The position numbers and the translations under genes were made by a program. A DNA stretch of 64,000 nucleotides, from contig JAAYBV010000101.1 of the NCBI GenBank assembly GCA_012744475.1, forward strand, positions 20,962 through 84,961, read 5' to 3'. The DNA comes from Phycisphaerae bacterium (GTDB taxonomy: Bacteria; Planctomycetota; Phycisphaerae; Sedimentisphaerales; Anaerobacaceae). Positions within the stretch are counted from its first letter, which is position 1. Each line of letters starts with the position of its first letter. Positions 17,781 to 26,591 of the stretch are shown piece after piece. The notes beneath the pieces are model-generated. The model worked only from the letters and a program-made list of their open reading frames with translations, did no database searches and was not told the origin of the DNA.

Positions 17781-20147
17781 ATGGCGAAATCAAACGCGCG
17801 AAAATCGCTGGTCATCGTCGAGTCGCCGGCAAAGGCCAAGACGATCAATCGTTATCTCGGTCCCGATTTCGAGGTCAAGGCCTCCATGGGGCACGTTCGC
17901 GACCTGCCCTCCAAAGGTCTCAACGTGGACATCGAGAACAACTTCGAGCCCACGTACGATATCATGCCGGGCAAGAAGCGTGTGGTCACCGCTCTCAAGG
18001 CCGCGGCCAAAAACTGCGACAAGCTCTATCTGGCAACCGACCTTGACCGAGAGGGGGAGGCCATCGCCTGGCATCTGGGCGAGATCCTCGGTTTTCCCGA
18101 AGACCGGACCTACCGGGTCATATTCAACGCGATCACGAAATCGGCCATCAAAGAGGCCTTCGCCGAGCCGGGCCGGATCGACGCCGACAAGGTGATGGCC
18201 CAGCAGGCCCGCCGCATCCTCGACCGTATCGTGGGCTATCAGATCAGCCCGCTGCTGTGGAAGAAAGTCACGCGGGGCCTCTCGGCCGGACGTGTCCAGT
18301 CCGTCGCCGTCAAGATGATCGTCGAGAAGGAGCGCGAGATCCGCGCGTTCAAGGCCGAGGAATACTGGCTGATCCCGGCTGTCTTCACCACCGACCTGGC
18401 CAGCCGCTATCAGCAGCCGTGGCTTGACTTTATCGCCCCGAACGCCAAAGACGGCAAAGGGCCGAGCCTTGAGCAGCAGGGCGAATGGCTCGCGCAGCAC
18501 AACGCCTTCAAGGCCGAACTGCACAAGATCGGCGATCAGAAGTTCAAGGCGGGCAACGAGGAAGAGGCCCGCAGGGTCTTCGAGGACCTCCAGCGCGCCG
18601 AGTTCCGGATCGCGGACATTGAAACCAAGGAATCCGCGTCCAGGCCCTCGCCGCCATTCATCACCTCGACGCTCCAGCAGGCGGCGGCCAATCGCCTCGG
18701 ATTCAGCGCCAAGCGAACGATGTCGATCGCCCAACAGCTCTACGAAGGCATCGATCTCGGTTCCATGGGCTCCCTCGGTCTGATCACCTACATGCGAACC
18801 GACAGCACCCACCTTTCGGGCGAGGCGATGGGCGAGGTGCGCAATTTCATTCAGGGACGCTTCGGGGACGCGTATCTACCGGAGGAACCCAACTTCTACG
18901 CGTCAAAGAAGACGGCCCAACAGGCCCACGAAGCCGTCCGGCCAACGGACGTCGATTTGACCCCGGACCAGATCAGAGAGTTTCTCAACAACGAGCAATA
19001 CCGGCTTTACGATCTGATCTGGCGCCGCTTCGTCGCCTGCCAGATGCAGGCGGCGCGGTGGAACGTCACGACGGTCAACATCACGGCGCCGACCTCCGCC
19101 GGCGCTGCTGTATACAAGGCCAGCGGCCGCATGCTCGTCTTCGACGGCTTCACGAAGGTCTGGCCGACCAATTCGAGCGAGCAGCAGTTGCCCGCGGTCC
19201 AGACGGGCCAGACGCTGGCGGTGGTGGACATCCGGCCGGAGCAGCACTTCACCAAGCCGCCGGCACGATACACCGAGGCCTCGCTCATCAAAGCGCTCGA
19301 GAAGGAAGGGATTGGCCGACCGAGCACCTACGCGCCGATCATCAGCACGATTCAGGAGCGCGGCTACGTCGAGCAGAAAGACAAGAAATTTCACGCCACC
19401 GATCTGGGCGAGGTCGTCACCGGAAAGCTCGACGAGTACTTTCCCAGAATCATGGACATCGCCTTCACCCGCCACATGGAAGAGCAGCTCGACAAGATCG
19501 AAGAGCAGCACCTCAACTGGCAGGGCGTCCTCGGGGATTTTTATGGGCCTTTCAAACAGAATCTCGAAACCGCCCAGGAACGGATGACGCATGCCAAGGC
19601 CGAGTCGACGCCCAGCGAGTACACCTGTCCCGATTGCGGCAAGCCCATGGTCTACCGCTTCGGCAAGAACGGTCGGTTCCTGAGCTGTTCGACGTACCCC
19701 GAGTGCAGGTTCGCCTGTCCCTGCGACAAAGACGGCAAGATGCTCCGCGAAGAAGTCACCGAGCACAAGTGCCCCAAGTGCGGCAAACCGATGATCCGCA
19801 AGAACGGCCGCTACGGGGCCTTCCTCGGATGCAGCGACTACCCCGAGTGCAAGACGACGCTGCGACTGGACAAGGAAGGCAACGCGATGCCGCCGAAACC
19901 TCAGGCGGAGCCCTCCGGCGTCAAGTGCCACAAGTGCAAGCAGGGGGAGCTGGTCATCCGCCAAAGCAAGCGAGGCCCCTTCCTCGGCTGCAACCGCTTC
20001 CCGCGATGCCGGACGATCGTCGGCATCAAGCAGCTCGATCATCTCAAGGAGCTCCAGGCGGCAGGGCAGTGGCCGCCGGACAGCCTCGAAAAGGCCGACG
20101 AGATCCTTGGCAGAGCCAAAGACAAGAAGACGGCCGTGGCCAAGTGA
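17781..20147 (+). CDS. topA: DNA topoisomerase I (type IA)
   Basis: 788 residues. The TOPRIM domain opens LVIVESPAKAKTINRYLG (about 10-27) with DLDREGEAIAWH near 87-98. The catalytic tyrosine is in LGLITYMRTDSTH (about Tyr336), followed by the SRPS-like region EKEGIGRPSTYAPII near 507. Three C-terminal zinc-ribbon modules of the topoisomerase I type follow at about 614-650, 663-695 and 713-748, each with paired cysteines (for example TCPDCGKP, HKCPKCGKP, VKCHKCKQG). The enzyme relaxes negative supercoils. Length and order match the family. The gene is monocistronic and ends at a strong hairpin. Confidence 0.97.
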   Translation: MAKSNARKSLVIVESPAKAKTINRYLGPDFEVKASMGHVRDLPSKGLNVDIENNFEPTYDIMPGKKRVVTALKAAAKNCDKLYLATDLDREGEAIAWHLGEILGFPEDRTYRVIFNAITKSAIKEAFAEPGRIDADKVMAQQARRILDRIVGYQISPLLWKKVTRGLSAGRVQSVAVKMIVEKEREIRAFKAEEYWLIPAVFTTDLASRYQQPWLDFIAPNAKDGKGPSLEQQGEWLAQHNAFKAELHKIGDQKFKAGNEEEARRVFEDLQRAEFRIADIETKESASRPSPPFITSTLQQAAANRLGFSAKRTMSIAQQLYEGIDLGSMGSLGLITYMRTDSTHLSGEAMGEVRNFIQGRFGDAYLPEEPNFYASKKTAQQAHEAVRPTDVDLTPDQIREFLNNEQYRLYDLIWRRFVACQMQAARWNVTTVNITAPTSAGAAVYKASGRMLVFDGFTKVWPTNSSEQQLPAVQTGQTLAVVDIRPEQHFTKPPARYTEASLIKALEKEGIGRPSTYAPIISTIQERGYVEQKDKKFHATDLGEVVTGKLDEYFPRIMDIAFTRHMEEQLDKIEEQHLNWQGVLGDFYGPFKQNLETAQERMTHAKAESTPSEYTCPDCGKPMVYRFGKNGRFLSCSTYPECRFACPCDKDGKMLREEVTEHKCPKCGKPMIRKNGRYGAFLGCSDYPECKTTLRLDKEGNAMPPKPQAEPSGVKCHKCKQGELVIRQSKRGPFLGCNRFPRCRTIVGIKQLDHLKELQAAGQWPPDSLEKADEILGRAKDKKTAVAK

Positions 20148-20199
20148 GCCCGGCATGCGCCCCTGTCGCTGCGCTTGTACCTCGCCATAGAAACAGAAA

Positions 20200-20255
20200 G
20201 GGAGCCCTGAGGGCCTCTGTGGGAGTCAGCCACAGAGCAGAGCCTCAGGACTCCC
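20200..20255. terminator. Bidirectional terminator between topA and the convergent gene
   Basis: A long stem of three paired blocks: GGGAG/CTCCC, CCTGAGG/CCTCAGG and CTCTGTGG/CCACAGAG. It is preceded by an A-rich stretch (GAAACAGAAA) and followed by GTTTCC. It sits between convergent genes ending at 20147 (+) and 20304 (-) and could stop transcription from both sides. Confidence 0.8.
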
Positions 20256-20303
20256 GTTTCCGTCATCTTCGAATGATTGAGCGGCTTGGCGCGGTGATCG
20301 CCC

Positions 20304-20945
20304 CTACTGCTGTACCTGCTCAACCCTTTGCACTTGCGCGGTGCCGGCCTGCATGGCCGTGATGACCGAGCCCACCGAACCAGGGCCGCCGCCGAGCGAT
20401 GAGTTCTGCATAACGGCCAGACAGGAATCCTCCGCCACGGCTCCCATCACGTTGCTTGCCCCCTGGCCCTGATTCAGCAGTACCGAGTTACTGGCGCCCG
20501 CTCCCCCCGGACCCAGTTCTTTGGCCAGCGACTGGGTGCCAATGACGGCCACGCCCTGACCCTGTGCAACCTGCCCGAGGCAACCTGTGATACTCTGGAC
20601 CTGCCCTGCTGCGCTGGTGCCACCGAAGGGGACCGCCGCATCGATACTGCCGGCCATGAGCACCTGATCCACGGTCAGGCCGGCGCACATTCCGTCAGCG
20701 AACCCGACCTGATTGAGCATGCCGTGAATGCCTTGGCCGGCAGCCGTCCCGACGCCTGTCGCGGACTGATCGTTGCCCACCAGCAGATTCTGCGCCAAAG
20801 ATCCCGTGCCCGGCCCGGCCGGCAGACTGATTGAGCCGATGAGATTGGCGTCGAAATTGAAACCCTGAAAGATGTCCCCCAGCGCAAAAGCACTGGAGCC
20901 GATGAAGAGGACGACAATCGTCGAAACTGCAATCGCCTTTACCAT
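20304..20945 (-). CDS. Secreted Gly/Ala/Gln-rich protein of unknown function
   Basis: 213 residues. A signal peptide (MVKAIAVSTIVVLFIGSSAFA) is followed by a mature part very rich in Gly, Ala, Gln, Ser and Val with no charged core. It contains loosely repeated units such as QNLLVGNDQSATGVGTAAGQG, VLLNQGQGASNVMGA and SLGGGPGSVGSVITAMQ. AAAGGA lies about ten bases upstream of the ATG. Low-complexity, repeat-like composition suggests a surface or fibre-forming (amyloid/curlin-like) protein, but no curlin motif is clear. Two cysteine residues (GMCAGL, TGCLG) plus one near the C-terminus could form a disulfide. Not assigned to a family. Confidence 0.65.
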   Translation of the reverse strand: MVKAIAVSTIVVLFIGSSAFALGDIFQGFNFDANLIGSISLPAGPGTGSLAQNLLVGNDQSATGVGTAAGQGIHGMLNQVGFADGMCAGLTVDQVLMAGSIDAAVPFGGTSAAGQVQSITGCLGQVAQGQGVAVIGTQSLAKELGPGGAGASNSVLLNQGQGASNVMGAVAEDSCLAVMQNSSLGGGPGSVGSVITAMQAGTAQVQRVEQVQQ

Positions 20946-21993
20946 GATTCGAATCCTTTCTACTGTTGTTGCCTTGGCTTACTATCGGACCGCCAATCCC
21001 GAATTGGCGATCGAAAAACCAGTCAAACGCTCCTTCGCATCACCTGCCGCGACAACCTCCTTCCTCCCCCTTGCTCCCGTGGAAACCATTCATCCATTCC
21101 TTCACCCCGGCGCGACCTCCTTTCTCCCCGCTCACGGTCGTTTCATCTTCCGGTTTCTTCTTACGCACCACCGCACCGATTGAGGCACGTCAATTCCACC
21201 AAGTTCCCCGCCCCACCGTTGTCCAGGGGATGCTTGTGCTGTTGTGAACCTCGGCGCGTACACACCCCGCTGGCCATCCTGCCTGCTCCGTTGAATGTGA
21301 CGACCTCCACGGTACGTACCGGGCAAGAACCCAAGCCCTTTACGGCGAAACCTCTGCGTTTACAGACTGCGGCCTCCGTAGTATCCAGTGTCCTTGAGGC
21401 CGGCTCGATGGGTGGACCTGAGCCAAGGTAGACGAGCTGCCCGACACCGATGAGCACGGCCTCGATTTCCTTATCGAGTACTGTCTCATCACCCTCCCGA
21501 AGGACCGCAACCAGGCAGGTGTGCGCATTACCAGCCCGCCCTCGTTGTGCCACGGACGATCACCGTTGGCACCGCGAGTGGCGCGCGAGCGTGAATACCC
21601 TCAACCGCACAACCGACTCGGCCCGTCCTTCATCCTGTCGACAACACCGTCATCGCAGAAATGAAAACAGGCGATGGTAACCTCCGATTCCCCTTCTTCT
21701 CCGTAATCCGCCGGGGTCACGATCCTCCGTTCACCCAGCATCTCCAAAGGCGGATCTCGATGGTATCCGATAGTGTACGACTGAAGATCCGTTTGTCAAG
21801 TCTAAAGTTGGGAAAATCGGCTCTTGCAGCATGTGACATTCGCTCGCCGATGACCCATGGCGGCTCCGCGGTGAACGGCCTGCTCCGACGCAAGCAACGT
21901 GGACTCGCCGGGTCCGGTTATGAAGCGTACGACCTCCCCGCGCGCCGCAGGCAACGATCGCATGGCCCCCTCCGTCCCGGCCGTGCAACTCGC
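20946..21993. other. Long intergenic stretch without a convincing gene
   Basis: About 1.05 kb. It begins with the promoter/5' leader of the Gly-rich protein gene and ends at the promoter of the GroES-like gene. A minus-strand open frame from a GTG (21553 to 21161, 130 codons) has no ribosome site, no recognisable domain and mixed third-position bases, so it may be non-coding or a decayed gene. No repeat matching the other families here was noticed. Confidence 0.4.
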
Positions 21994-22021
21994 TTGGCAA
22001 ACCGGCGTACCGCGTTATAAT
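21994..22021 (+). promoter_or_regulatory. Strong sigma70-type promoter of the GroES-like gene
   Basis: TTGGCA (21994-21999), a 16-base spacer and TATAAT (22016-22021), 46 bases before the ATG at 22068. No CIRCE inverted repeat is present. Confidence 0.75.
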
Positions 22022-22067
22022 GGCGGCGCGTATTGCGGCGTCGCGTTGCAGTGAGGTGGAACGGAAG

Positions 22068-22388
22068 ATGGCCAAGAACGAAGTCCCGGAACCGCAGCCC
22101 TTCGAGACCGTCGAGCCGATCGGCAAGCGGATCCTCATCCGCAAAGACGAGGACAAGAAGGAAACCAAAGGCGGCATCCGGCTGCCCGACAATATCGAAA
22201 TCCCGACGATCACGGGACGCATCGTCGCCGTCTCGGCCGAGGTCGAGAGCATGCCCGAGATCCCGCTGGCCCGATACGACAAGGTCCTGTTCAATCCCAA
22301 GGGGGCGATCCCCGTCGACTTCGAGGGCGACAACCGCCTGTTCGTGGTGGAAGTCGAGAACGTCGTCGCGGTCTTTCGGAAAGCCTGA
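22068..22388 (+). CDS. GroES-like co-chaperonin (divergent, second copy)
   Basis: 106 residues. The Cpn10 fold is visible: VEPIGKRILIRKDEDKKETKGGIRLPDN (residues ~15-42, containing the mobile loop with KGGI) and the end strand FVVEVENVVAVFRKA. It differs from the canonical GroES at 50832-51122 in a ten-residue acidic N-terminal extension and a rewritten middle (ITGRIVAVSAEVESMPEIPLARYDKVLFNPKGAIPVDF). The usual GGI(V/M)LP mobile-loop core appears as GGIRLP. It stands alone behind its own promoter, with no GroEL beside it. It may be an alternative co-chaperonin or a regulator of GroEL. GGAGG-like bases (GAGGTGGAACGGA) precede the ATG. Confidence 0.8.
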   Translation: MAKNEVPEPQPFETVEPIGKRILIRKDEDKKETKGGIRLPDNIEIPTITGRIVAVSAEVESMPEIPLARYDKVLFNPKGAIPVDFEGDNRLFVVEVENVVAVFRKA

Positions 22389-22714
22389 GCTCATATCCGT
22401 GGCATCGGTGGTCCTGAAGCTCTCAGATATATGCATGAGTACCGTCCGGAGGCGTTAGGCCATGCCTCTCGTGACGACAGTTGGCCAAGTGTCGGCGTCA
22501 TGATGTCGTCGCGATGGCATCATCATAGGTGAGGAGTTCGCTAAGCAGCGAAGTTCATGGATGATGTGTGATTTGGAGCACGCCAGTTGATTGTTGCGGA
22601 GTGAGTGCCACTCATATATGATGAGGCATGCGGGCACGAATATTGCTGGAGTTGAGCAGACCGAAGCGTCTTCGGCGACAGTATCGGAGCGAAAGATATC
22701 TGAGGGGAGCATGT
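22389..22714. other. Leader region of the protease-NACHT island
   Basis: 326 bases with no supported gene. An imperfect inverted repeat (ATGATG at 22500-22505 and CATCAT at 22518-22523, with CGTCGCGA between) may be an operator. Base composition becomes visibly more AT-rich here and stays so to about 26570, marking the probable left edge of an acquired segment. Confidence 0.35.
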
Positions 22715-23068
22715 ATGGACTCGGAAGAGAAGATCAAGGCGTATTTGGAGGACCAGGATCTGCTGATGAGAGAATGGTACCGAAAGCAGGTCGCCTACGC
22801 CACGGGTATCGATCCTGGTGAACCGGTCAGTACTGTGGAAGACATCAAGAAAGGATTTGACAATTGGGTGAGCAAGCACGCGGCAAGCCTCCGCAAAGTC
22901 GTCTGTCCGAACATGGATGAGATCCGAGCGGCTGACGGCGCCTTTGCCGCTGTAGGTATCATCTCGCGAGCGCTGCGTTACGAGGAGTACATCGGGCCCC
23001 TCCTCGAAACCGCCTGCTTCTTGTTTGTGTACGGGGCCGAAAGACTCTGTCAAACCAATGTGCCCTGA
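22715..23068 (+). CDS. Small helical protein, first gene of the protease-NACHT operon
   Basis: 117 residues, not recognised. The sequence looks all-helical: an acidic N-terminus (MDSEEKIKAYLEDQDLLMRE), a middle with DPGEPVSTVEDIKKGFDNWV and a hydrophobic C-terminal helix (IGPLLETACFLFVYGAERL). No catalytic motif or signal peptide was seen. GAGGGGAG precedes the ATG at 22715; the open frame extends upstream but with Arg-rich non-family sequence. Its last 11 nt overlap the start of the trypsin-NACHT gene, so the two are translationally coupled. A role as an adaptor, inhibitor or sensor partner of the protease-NTPase is an inference from position only. Confidence 0.7.
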   Translation: MDSEEKIKAYLEDQDLLMREWYRKQVAYATGIDPGEPVSTVEDIKKGFDNWVSKHAASLRKVVCPNMDEIRAADGAFAAVGIISRALRYEEYIGPLLETACFLFVYGAERLCQTNVP

Positions 23069-25724
23069 GGAACTGGATGATAGTCTATTGCTCCTCTTCA
23101 GCCGGGAAACGCAGGAGCCGCTGGGAACTGGCTTCTTTGTTACCGAGGATGGTGATTTTGTCACTACCTATCATGTCCTGTCCCTTAACCTGGACAATGC
23201 GACGCGAATCTCTTGCCAATGGAATGGTCATCGCTTGGCAGTCCAGTTGATCAGAGGGCTACAGACGTTCTACGAGAAGCTAGACCGCGGAGCCGCCCAA
23301 ACCGATCTCATTCTGCTTAAGGCGCGCATCCCCAACAAGAACCTCCGATCCAAACCTCTGCCTGTCAACCTATTCGATGCCAACGCTCAAATTCCCGCCT
23401 TGCTAAGGGTCTGGGGGAAAGGTTTTCGCACAGAAGGGAGGAAGCACTGGGGCGATGCGGAACTCTGTCCGTTCAAAGTAAACTTGGAGACATACCACAA
23501 GGAGAATGGAACGTGGTCATGTACATCTGAGCGACCGATCTTCAAAGGGTTCAGCGGTTCTCCGGCAATTATCGAAGGAGCCCAGGAAGCCATGGGTGTT
23601 GTTGTCAGACGTGCGGAAGAGGAGCGGCCTCTTGCCATCGTCCAGTCCCTTCACATGCTTGGTACCCAACTCGAAGCTTGCGGATATGACTGCAGCCGAC
23701 TGCGTCTGACTCCTCGGTCGCTATATGGCCAGTACCGTCGAATTCAGTCCACACTGTTCGAAAGGGACGACTGGCCTTACGCAATTGACAAGGAGGTCTT
23801 CGTCAACGCGTTCGATTACGAGACGGCGCGCTTTCCTCTGGACAAAGTCGTGTCTGCCACGCGATACGGGCGTTGCATTCGTTTTGCCGCTGAACAGTTG
23901 AGCCACCTCCCCGTCTTTTGTATCGGAAACTACGGCATGGGGAAGACAACCATATCCAAGTTCCTCTTCGCAGAATACACGTCGTATTCTCCAGCCGGCA
24001 GCCCGATCTTCATTCCTTTGTCGGGAAAGCGGCTCCCGGAACCGCATGGGCAGAATGCCCATGATTTCGCTATAGAGCAGTTGTACCAGACCTTTCGTCA
24101 GGAGCAGCGTCGTGCCGGATGGAAGCTTGACATCAGTGATGAGTTGCTGCGCGGATACCTACGCGCATTTGTTCGCGACAACCAAGTCGTTCTGATCCTC
24201 GACGGGATCGATGAAGCCATTATCCCCAGTCGGGCTTCGCTGACGCTCTTCGCACACTGGCTCAAGTCGCTCGATTGGACATATTTCTTGACCAGCCGGA
24301 AAGAATTCCACGCCTTTTTTGAACTAGTCGGCCGTGAGATGGTTTCGTGCGACCACGTTGTCATCGAGCTCAAATCATGGGGGCCGAAACAGTGGGATAC
24401 ATATGCGTCCGCCCTATCCACCAAGTACCGACACAAGGTGACGCAGGTCGACAGGTTGAGACAGAGCCTGAACAGCAGGGCGTATGGTGATTTGCCCGAG
24501 AGGCCTTTGTTTCTGAAGATGATTTCCGATCTTGAACTGAATGACGAAACGTACCTGGGGGAGATCCCTCCTGAGCTAAGGGACAACAAGGCTGAGATCT
24601 ACTGCTTCTATCTGAAGTGGAAGATTCAAGATGACTATGAGAGGAAACAGGGGAAATTCCATGTCTCGGATCGCCGGCGTTTTACCGCCCAGTGTTTTGA
24701 ACTCTTCAGAAGACTGGCTGCGGTGGAATACGCACGAAGCAGTCCGCGCGAAAGCGTTACCCGGCCAGATGGGTCGCGTGTCGATACAACCGATGCCCTG
24801 GGATACTCGGGATTTACTGAGGATGATGTGGCCCAGGCGTGCGATGGGCTGTGGATGCTGAGGGCAGAGTTCGTTCTCAAGCACCTGTCAGGTTCTCCGT
24901 TCTTCTCTATGATACAGGCGCGCATCGGAAACGGCGAGGAGGAGTTGTACAGGTTCTCTCACAAGTCATTCTGTGAATACCTATTTGCATATGATCTGGC
25001 GGAGACGATATTCCGAGGACCACCGGAACGAGCCGAATGCGGACGCGAATGGGATCTGTATCAGACCTTCGAAGTCAGTGCGTTCTTCAAGGATGAGATA
25101 GAACGGAGACGTATTCGCCAGAAGCTTCTCTCTCTCGAACAGATTTCCGGGTATTTGCAGAGCGCCTTCGAGAAAGAATTTCTTGCTCGAACGGAGTTCT
25201 CGACCTACTCCGAACGCCTGGAAGAGGTCCTCTACTATACAGGTAGGTTCGCCGTCCGGTCGCCGAAGATCCTGTCGGTCCTCAAGCAGATCGTCGCAGA
25301 CCCGATCGGTGTCCATGCTGTCTATTACCGCACCGCTCACATTGCCCTGGCCTTCTCCGAGTCGATCGATTATTGCATCAAGTATGTGGCCTATCTTATC
25401 CACAGCTACCACAGCGACCGAAAGGCCTTCCAGTTGGATTCTGAGATCCAAGCAAATTATTACGGCAAAGGCAATCTACACAAGGCCCTGAAGATGGACA
25501 TCGACGCATTCATCCAGACAGGGGAGTCCGATGCCATTTTGCCGTTGCGCCTCTTCTCGTACTTCACCTGTCTCCCTTTCGGCACGGACGAGATTGACCA
25601 AGCTAGGCAGTACTTGGCCGATGTGAAAGACGCCTGCAACCGAAAGAAGTGTCACCGAATGAGCCGAATCCTTGGCAAGGTGGGTGCTATTATGGAGGAG
25701 ATCAGCAGGGTGGCAGCGCAATGA
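23058..25724 (+). CDS. Trypsin-like protease fused to NACHT STAND NTPase
   Basis: 888 residues. The N-terminal ~200 residues form a trypsin-like serine protease: GTGFFVTEDGDFVTTYHVLS (His about 39), QTDLILLKA (Asp about 83) and KGFSGSPAI (Ser about 166), in correct order and spacing. A NACHT NTPase follows: Walker A GNYGMGKTT (about 290-298), Walker B VVLILDGIDEA (about 377-387) and FLTSRKEF as the sensor-like arginine region (about 424). The segment FSHKSFCEYLFAYDLA near 629 is the NACHT winged-helix element. The ~240-residue C-terminal part has no recognisable repeat and may be the sensor. Such effector-NACHT fusions act in anti-phage or self/non-self responses. The start overlaps the upstream stop by 11 nt. 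Composition is AT-rich relative to flanks. Confidence 0.9.
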   Translation: MCPEELDDSLLLLFSRETQEPLGTGFFVTEDGDFVTTYHVLSLNLDNATRISCQWNGHRLAVQLIRGLQTFYEKLDRGAAQTDLILLKARIPNKNLRSKPLPVNLFDANAQIPALLRVWGKGFRTEGRKHWGDAELCPFKVNLETYHKENGTWSCTSERPIFKGFSGSPAIIEGAQEAMGVVVRRAEEERPLAIVQSLHMLGTQLEACGYDCSRLRLTPRSLYGQYRRIQSTLFERDDWPYAIDKEVFVNAFDYETARFPLDKVVSATRYGRCIRFAAEQLSHLPVFCIGNYGMGKTTISKFLFAEYTSYSPAGSPIFIPLSGKRLPEPHGQNAHDFAIEQLYQTFRQEQRRAGWKLDISDELLRGYLRAFVRDNQVVLILDGIDEAIIPSRASLTLFAHWLKSLDWTYFLTSRKEFHAFFELVGREMVSCDHVVIELKSWGPKQWDTYASALSTKYRHKVTQVDRLRQSLNSRAYGDLPERPLFLKMISDLELNDETYLGEIPPELRDNKAEIYCFYLKWKIQDDYERKQGKFHVSDRRRFTAQCFELFRRLAAVEYARSSPRESVTRPDGSRVDTTDALGYSGFTEDDVAQACDGLWMLRAEFVLKHLSGSPFFSMIQARIGNGEEELYRFSHKSFCEYLFAYDLAETIFRGPPERAECGREWDLYQTFEVSAFFKDEIERRRIRQKLLSLEQISGYLQSAFEKEFLARTEFSTYSERLEEVLYYTGRFAVRSPKILSVLKQIVADPIGVHAVYYRTAHIALAFSESIDYCIKYVAYLIHSYHSDRKAFQLDSEIQANYYGKGNLHKALKMDIDAFIQTGESDAILPLRLFSYFTCLPFGTDEIDQARQYLADVKDACNRKKCHRMSRILGKVGAIMEEISRVAAQ

Positions 25725-26566
25725 GTCGTAAGAGATACTATCTCTGGGCAGGCCCAGTGGAACACATCCTCAAAGCCATGGGAGAAGGTCAGAATCAGGT
25801 AACTGTTTCGACGGACCTGAACAGAAGCGTGTCCACTGTCGCCATCCACCATGGCGTGGCGATTTTTGACGCCCACACCACGTTGGATAAGCAACAACTG
25901 CTTGGCATCGCCAAGAAGAAGTGGCGAGTGTTCATCCTCGAAGGCAATGCAGTTAGAATAGCGGAGTCCCGAGACACACACTACCGGAAACTGGTCCCGA
26001 CAGAGGGAGCACCTACACTCGAGATTGACGGTGTCAAAATGCATCGATCGAAGGGGATTGACCCATTTGATGACGCTAGAGAGAAAGTGGATCAGGTCGT
26101 CAAGACCGGACATCGCGTCTTGGATACGTGCGGAGGCCTGGGTTACACAGCCATCTGGTCGCTTCGGCTCGGCGCACGCGAAGTTCTATCCGTGGAGTAT
26201 GACAATAGTATCGAGTTGCTCAGGCGCGACAATCCATGGTCACAGGAGTTATACGATCAGCGAACAACGCTTGTTTCTGCTGATATCTTCGGTTTCATCC
26301 AGACTCTGCCAACAGGTACTTTCGACAGTATCCTGCATGACCCTCCAAGGTTCTCGCTCGCGGGACATCTCTATGGCGAGGACTTCTACGAACAGCTCCA
26401 TAGAGTTCTTGGCAAAGGAGGCGCTCTGTTCCATTATACTGGTATGCCGTACATAGTCCGGCGAGGTGACGGCTTTCTCGCCAGTACAGCGAAGAGGCTG
26501 AGGTCGGTAGGCTTCGGTATCGTCATACCGAAGCAAGGCATTCTTGGGGTGAAAGCAGTCAAGTGA
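25721..26566 (+). CDS. SAM-dependent methyltransferase, COG2521-like (archaeal type)
   Basis: 281 residues. An N-terminal domain of about 110 residues ends in PTLEIDGVKMHRSKGIDPFDD, followed by a Rossmann methyltransferase: motif I VLDTCGGLGYTA (about 133-144), VLSVEYD (about 155-161), NPWS (about 171-174) and motif IV HDPPRFSLAG (about 206-215). The DTC-GLGYTA, NPWS and DPPRFS elements recall a predicted methyltransferase group known mainly from archaea (COG2521); substrate unknown. The start codon shares ATGA with the stop of the NACHT gene, so it belongs to that operon. Role in the operon (target modification, protection, or cargo) is unknown. It ends 25 bases before convergent fmt. Confidence 0.8.
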   Translation: MSRKRYYLWAGPVEHILKAMGEGQNQVTVSTDLNRSVSTVAIHHGVAIFDAHTTLDKQQLLGIAKKKWRVFILEGNAVRIAESRDTHYRKLVPTEGAPTLEIDGVKMHRSKGIDPFDDAREKVDQVVKTGHRVLDTCGGLGYTAIWSLRLGAREVLSVEYDNSIELLRRDNPWSQELYDQRTTLVSADIFGFIQTLPTGTFDSILHDPPRFSLAGHLYGEDFYEQLHRVLGKGGALFHYTGMPYIVRRGDGFLASTAKRLRSVGFGIVIPKQGILGVKAVK

Positions 26567-26591
26567 ACGTCGTCCTGCGGGCCAGGTCGTG

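Noticed and set aside
21161..21553. 130-codon minus-strand frame from GTG
   Set aside because: No ribosome site, no family resemblance and mixed codon positions; kept only as a remark in the gap entry.
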